Shown here in pieces: positions 58,193 to 62,408 of a stretch of 62,408 nt of DNA (position 1 is its first letter; every line of letters starts with the position of its first letter). Source of the stretch: Pleomorphomonas carboxyditropha. GTDB lineage: Bacteria > Pseudomonadota > Alphaproteobacteria > Rhizobiales > Pleomorphomonadaceae. The notes below the pieces were generated by a model. It did not search any database, was not told the DNA's origin, and saw only the letters and a list, made by a program, of their open reading frames with translations. Made by a program: the position numbers and the translations under genes. The stretch spans positions 1 through 62,408 of the forward strand of contig NZ_NQVN01000027.1 in assembly GCF_002770725.1 (NCBI RefSeq), in the 5' to 3' direction.

Positions 58193-59554
58193 ATGAACCA
58201 TCCGTCCTGTCTCGCCGTCGTCCTCGCGGCCGGGGAAGGCACGCGCATGAAATCCGACCTGCCGAAGGTGCTGCACCCGGTCGGTGGCCGACCGCTCATC
58301 GATGCGGTGCTGGAAATTGCCCGCGCCGGCGGAGCGGACCGACTCGCCGTGGTGATCGGCGCCGACAAGGTGCGCGCGCATTTGACCAAGACCGCCCCCG
58401 ACGCGCAGGTGTTCGAACAGCGTGAACGGCTCGGCACCGCCCACGCAGCGCTTGCCGCCCGCGAGGCGCTCGCCCGCCACCAGGGGCCGGTGCTCATATT
58501 GTTCGGTGACACGCCGCTGGTCCGGCCTGCCACCATCGCCGCCCTCACCGGCCGGCTGTCGGCCGGCGCCGACATCGCCCTGCTCGGCTTCACGACGGAT
58601 GCGCCCACCGGCTACGGCCGGCTGATCATCGAGGACGGGCGGCTCGTCGCCATCGTCGAGGAAAGGGACGCCGACGAATCGACCAAGGCGATCCGCCTGT
58701 GCAATTCGGGCATCATGGCATTCAGGCCGGGGCTGTTGCCCGAGCTGCTCGACGCGATCGGCAACGCCAATGCCAAGGGCGAATACTATCTGACCGACGC
58801 CGTCGCCCTGGGCACGGCGCGCGGCCTCCGGGCCGAAGCGGTGATCGGCAGCGAGGAGAGCGAATTCGTCGGCGTCAACGACCGCGCCCAGCTTGCCGCC
58901 GCCGAGGCGATCTTCCAGAAGCGGGCGCGCGCCGAGGCCATGGCGGCCGGCGCGACGCTGGTCGCGCCGGACACCGTGTTCTTCTCCTTCGATACCCGCC
59001 TCGGCCGCGACGTGACCGTCGAGCCCAATGTGGTGTTCGCCCCCGGCGTCGAGGTGGCGTCGGGCGTCGTCATCCGGGCGTTCAGCCATCTTGAGGGCGC
59101 CAGGGTGGCGAGCGGCGCCGTGATCGGCCCCTATGCGCGGCTGAGGCCGGGCGCCGACCTCGCCGAGAATGTCCACGTCGGCAATTTCGTCGAGATCAAG
59201 AACGCCCGCGTCGACCAGGGCGCCAAGGTCAATCACCTTACCTATATCGGCGACGCATCGATCGGCGCCCGCACCAATGTCGGCGCCGGCACCATCACCT
59301 GCAACTACGATGGCTATTTCAAGCACAGGACGATCATTGGCGCCGACGTGTTCGTCGGCTCCAATACCGTCATGGTGGCGCCGGTCACGGTCGGCGACAA
59401 CGCCCTGACGGCGGCCGGCTCGGTGATCACCGCCGACGTGCCCGGCGACGCCATGGCCTTCGGCCGCGCCCGCCAGGACGTGAAGGAAGGCATGGGAGCG
59501 GCGAAGAAGGCGGCGCTGGCCGCGAAGAAGGCCGCCGCGAAGTCCACGGGCTGA
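58193..59554 (+). CDS. glmU: bifunctional UDP-GlcNAc pyrophosphorylase/GlcN-1-P acetyltransferase
   Basis: 453 residues. The N-terminal uridyltransferase domain has VVLAAGEGTRMKSDLPKVLH, ERLGTAHA, LFGDTPLV and the NxGIM stretch. The C-terminal left-handed beta-helix shows hexapeptide repeats and GAGTITCNYDGYFKHRT, the acetyltransferase site. A Lys/Ala-rich tail (AAKKAALAAKK) ends the protein. It makes UDP-GlcNAc for peptidoglycan and lipid A. glmS, often next to it in this group, is not in the window. Confidence 0.96.
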   Translation: MNHPSCLAVVLAAGEGTRMKSDLPKVLHPVGGRPLIDAVLEIARAGGADRLAVVIGADKVRAHLTKTAPDAQVFEQRERLGTAHAALAAREALARHQGPVLILFGDTPLVRPATIAALTGRLSAGADIALLGFTTDAPTGYGRLIIEDGRLVAIVEERDADESTKAIRLCNSGIMAFRPGLLPELLDAIGNANAKGEYYLTDAVALGTARGLRAEAVIGSEESEFVGVNDRAQLAAAEAIFQKRARAEAMAAGATLVAPDTVFFSFDTRLGRDVTVEPNVVFAPGVEVASGVVIRAFSHLEGARVASGAVIGPYARLRPGADLAENVHVGNFVEIKNARVDQGAKVNHLTYIGDASIGARTNVGAGTITCNYDGYFKHRTIIGADVFVGSNTVMVAPVTVGDNALTAAGSVITADVPGDAMAFGRARQDVKEGMGAAKKAALAAKKAAAKSTG

Positions 59555-61015
59555 CCGCCGGCCGCCCGAACGCCGCCCGGATGCCATTCGAACGGCCCGG
59601 CGAAAGCCGCAACCTTGGCCAAACGCCGGATGGCCGAGCGGATTCATTCCCTTTTGCCTCATTTGCCATGGCCAAAAGGCCGCGCGCGATGCCGCCGCGC
59701 CGGCCGGCCGGCGATCGGGAAAAACAATCTTCGGTAGGCTGCCCCGGCCGACTGCAGCGCCCGCGACGGGGCGGCACAAGCGTCGCCGTGCGCCATTTCA
59801 CGGCTCCATCGGCGCATTTGGCGGCCCGGACAGGCTTTTCCGTAGCCGCCTGCCAACGTTTTCAGACCGGAAGCCGACCGAAACGTTCATCAAAACATGG
59901 ACGATCCTGTCCCATCACGCCGTGGTGAAGCGATTTGCCAAGCCAACCTTCCGGGGAGAAGCATGGCAAGCGGCGTGAGACGAGGCGAGATGCGAAAAGC
60001 GGAGACACATCTTCAGGTCTATTTTGATTCGCATCATTCATCTTTAAGTTGATAATTTGTATTTTACCTATAAAAATTTTGTTCGATAATCGAATTTATA
60101 ATTGCAAGATCTTCGAAAACCGCTCAAAATTCTCCTAAAGTCGAATTTTCCCTTTTAATTACGGCATGTTGCCTGAGCACCGTATTCCCCTTCATCGAAA
60201 ATGCAAGGGATTGCACGGATAACGGTGGGCTTGCGGAGCAGGGAGCGCTTGGCTAAACTATTACATAAAGTCGATCCGGCGCCTGGGAAGAGGACCGGAG
60301 ATCGCGGCTGATTTGGGGGAAAAATCAGGCATGAGAGGGAGTTGGGAGCGTGATGCCTGCGGCAGTGCGCGGTTCGAGGCCGATGCTGTCCGGTCGTTTG
60401 CAACGCATCGTCCCGCCAAGATGAAATCGCGCCCCGGCCGGCAAGGCATTTCGTCCACGGACAAAGATGTCACGGCCGATCACCCGGCGGCCGTGACGAT
60501 GGGAGGATTTTCCTTCCCGTCCCGTCCCGCCGAAACCGCTGGCCTCCGGCTCCGCCAATCCCCTGGCGCGCGTCGGCCGGTCTCGGGCGAGCACCGCCCC
60601 GTTAGTCGATGGTCGGTGCGGCCGAGGTCTGGACAGCCGCGTGGTTTCGGTGAAACTGCCGGTGGGAAACGGGAGGTCCGCGCCGCCCGCCATGCGGTTT
60701 TGGCGTGCGGATTTCCGGAGGGATTCCGGAACGAACGGTTCGCCGCCTGATGCGGGCGGCGTCGCGGCGGTGGTCGTGCGGCCACCTTCCGCGGCAAGGG
60801 TGTCCTTCTTCTGTCCGGCGCCAGCCGGCATGGAGGGAAGAAGCGGATCCGGCGGCAATCCGTCGCCGGACCCAACAGGGAATAAGGCGGGAGCATCCTG
60901 CTTTATGAGGACGTCAGGGGCGGCAAGCGCCTGACGAAACTGGTCACCAACTCACACGGAATTCCCGAGGGGGCGCGACGGATCGCCAACCCTCGCGGGA
61001 TTGAAGGGGGAGAGA
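59555..61015. other. 1.46-kb gap without a supported gene, including an A+T-rich island
   Basis: No reading frame here has a credible ribosome-binding site or domain. The 82-177-residue frames between 60155 and 60934 are compositionally random. Bases about 60001-60180 are strikingly A+T-rich: 60061-60120 counts 46 A+T of 60, in a window where most DNA is G+C-rich. The right end must carry the chvE promoter. Decayed genes or transferred DNA are possible. Confidence 0.5.
60469..60497. other. hairpin inside the glmU-chvE gap
   Basis: Perfect 9-bp arms GTCACGGCC / GGCCGTGAC around an 11-base loop, with ATTTTCC 10 bases beyond. It could be a terminator or an untranslated-RNA structure; no transcript is identified. 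Confidence 0.35.
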
Positions 61016-62077
61016 ATGAAGCTTACCAAGATTCTGGCTGCCACGCTCGTGATCGGCGTTTCCGCCATGGCCACCGCGTCCTACGCCGCCGAGAAGGGCA
61101 AGGTCGGCATCGCCATGCCGACGCAGTCCTCGTCGCGCTGGATTTCCGACGGCCACAGCATGGTCGAGCAGTTCCAGGCCGCCGGCTTCGAGACCGACCT
61201 TCAGTACGCTGAAGACGACATCCCGAACCAGCTCAACCAGATCGAGAACATGGTGACCAAGGGCGTCAACGTCCTCGTTGTCGCCTCGATCGACGGCACG
61301 ACGCTGACCGACATCCTGGCCAAGGCCCACGAGGCCGGCGTCAAGGTGTTTGCCTACGACCGCCTGATCCGCAACTCGCCGAACGTCGACTACTATTCGA
61401 CCTTCGACAACTTCCAGGTCGGCGTGCTGCAGGCGGAGTCGCTCGAGACCCCGCTCGGCCTCAAGGACGGCAAGGGTCCGTTCAACATCGAACTGTTCGC
61501 CGGCTCGCCCGACGACAACAACTCGACCTTCTTCTTCAACGGTGCCATGAGCATCCTGAAGCCCTACATCGACAGCGGCAAGCTCGTCGTCCAGTCGGGC
61601 CAGACGGACTTCGCCCAGGTCGCCACCATGCGCTGGGACGGCGCCACCGCCCAGGCCCGCATGGACAACATCCTGTCGGCCAACTACACCGACAAGCATG
61701 TCGACGCCGTGCTGTCGCCCTATGACGGCATCTCGATCGGCATCATCTCGTCGCTGAAGGGCGTCGGCTACGGCACCGAAGGCACGCCGATGCCGTACGT
61801 GTCCGGCCAGGACGCCGAGCTGCCGTCCGTCAAGGCGATCGTCGCCGGCGAGCAGTATTCGACGATCTTCAAGGACACCCGCGAGCTGGCCAAGCAGACG
61901 GTGAAGATGGTGTCGCAGGCCCTCGAGGGCCAGGAAGTGGAAGTCAACGACACCACGACCTACGACAACGGCGTGAAGGTCGTTCCGTCCTTCCTGCTGA
62001 AGCCGGTGCTGGTCACCAAGGACAACTACAAGGAGATCGTCATCGACTCCGGCTACTACAAGGAATCGGACCTCTGA
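61016..62077 (+). CDS. chvE: multiple-monosaccharide-binding periplasmic protein
   Basis: 353 residues from ATG 61016 behind GGGGGAGAG. Signal peptide with cleavage near SYA-AE (about residue 24). The mature sequence carries ChvE-defining stretches: [48 protein letters not shown] and [17 protein letters not shown]. ChvE binds glucose, galactose, xylose and arabinose; in Agrobacterium it also signals to VirA. A strong hairpin separates it from gguA. Confidence 0.94.
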   Translation: MKLTKILAATLVIGVSAMATASYAAEKGKVGIAMPTQSSSRWISDGHSMVEQFQAAGFETDLQYAEDDIPNQLNQIENMVTKGVNVLVVASIDGTTLTDILAKAHEAGVKVFAYDRLIRNSPNVDYYSTFDNFQVGVLQAESLETPLGLKDGKGPFNIELFAGSPDDNNSTFFFNGAMSILKPYIDSGKLVVQSGQTDFAQVATMRWDGATAQARMDNILSANYTDKHVDAVLSPYDGISIGIISSLKGVGYGTEGTPMPYVSGQDAELPSVKAIVAGEQYSTIFKDTRELAKQTVKMVSQALEGQEVEVNDTTTYDNGVKVVPSFLLKPVLVTKDNYKEIVIDSGYYKESDL

Positions 62078-62099
62078 TCCGGTCCTGATTGCTGATTTT

Positions 62100-62125
62100 C
62101 CGCGCGGGGCTCGTTCCCCGCGCGG
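62100..62125 (+). other. hairpin between chvE and gguA
   Basis: Perfect 10-bp stem CCGCGCGGGG / CCCCGCGCGG with a 6-base loop and a short TCTT after it. It is the fourth such structure following a binding-protein gene in the window, probably lowering read-through into the ATPase gene. Confidence 0.65.
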
Positions 62126-62245
62126 TCTTAAAAATCTGTCCGCTGCGCGGATCGGTGCGCCCTCGGGTGCCCTGGCGGCAATACACCAACAACAAGACTG
62201 TTCTGCCTGTCGCCCATCGGAGATCGGCGGACAAAGGAGCCTCGC

Positions 62246-62408
<163 letters not shown>

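Noticed and set aside
60155-60403. 82-residue minus-strand frame across the A+T-rich island
   Set aside because: No plausible start signal or motif, and composition changes abruptly within the frame.
60325-60858. 177-residue minus-strand frame in the glmU-chvE gap
   Set aside because: Pro/Arg/Gly-rich random composition, no ribosome-binding site or recognisable motif, and overlapping frames of similar quality exist on both strands.

Overview
The window (about 62.4 kb, G+C-rich, with 'NNC/NNG' codon use in almost every gene) looks like chromosome of a free-living alphaproteobacterium of the order Hyphomicrobiales (Rhizobiales). The grounds are a ChvE/GguA-type sugar transporter at the right edge, a PdhS/DivJ-like cell-cycle histidine kinase, an Irr-type iron box beside bacterioferritin, and a DUF2849-cysI-cysH-DUF934 sulfate-assimilation operon. 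I cannot name the genus from sequence alone.

Layout. 1-370: tail of an IS110-type transposase and a small tandem repeat, so the left edge borders mobile DNA. 371-12250: LacI-type regulator, then a sugar-type ABC importer in which one permease is fused to a strictosidine-synthase/SMP-30 propeller. A second, ligand-depleted propeller, the ATPase, a class IV aminotransferase, an AhpD-like protein, a quinone oxidoreductase and a LysR regulator follow. 12417-17373: amino-acid-type ABC importer plus an Ntn-hydrolase asparaginase, with a consensus LacI-family operator at the promoter and a LacI-family gene at the far end. 17560-21119: degenerate chemoreceptor-like coiled-coil protein, aldo/keto reductase, deoxyribose-phosphate aldolase. 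21264-27876: PTS-EIIC/EAL fusion and the large PAS histidine kinase. 28046-29122: iron-storage pair bfd and bfr with separate Fur-like and Irr-like sites.

29295-38713: putrescine block. potFGHI (import) diverges from puuA, and then come a vapBC toxin-antitoxin pair, a putrescine-type aminotransferase and puuB. Two catabolic routes (gamma-glutamylation and transamination) are therefore encoded together. 38745-42150: sulfate assimilation. 42292-46679: RND efflux pump. 46785-54347: ribose/allose-type ABC importer, ROK regulator, PfkB sugar kinase and a D-psicose/tagatose 3-epimerase. The importer and the kinase/epimerase pair share a matching 24-bp operator, which makes this a candidate regulon for a rare ketohexose such as D-allulose. 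54637-57340: second ROK regulator and an orphan xylose-type binding protein. 57356-59554: Nudix hydrolase and glmU. 59555-61015: gene-poor, partly A+T-rich gap. 61016-end: chvE and the start of gguA.

Overall the window is a transport and carbon/nitrogen-scavenging region with six periplasmic binding-protein genes in separate transcription units. Four of these genes lie upstream of another gene of the same unit, and each of the four is followed by a strong hairpin before that next gene. The strongest candidates for undescribed biology are the permease-propeller fusion with its degenerate partner, the LacI-controlled importer-asparaginase operon, and the two-site ROK regulon for a ketohexose.
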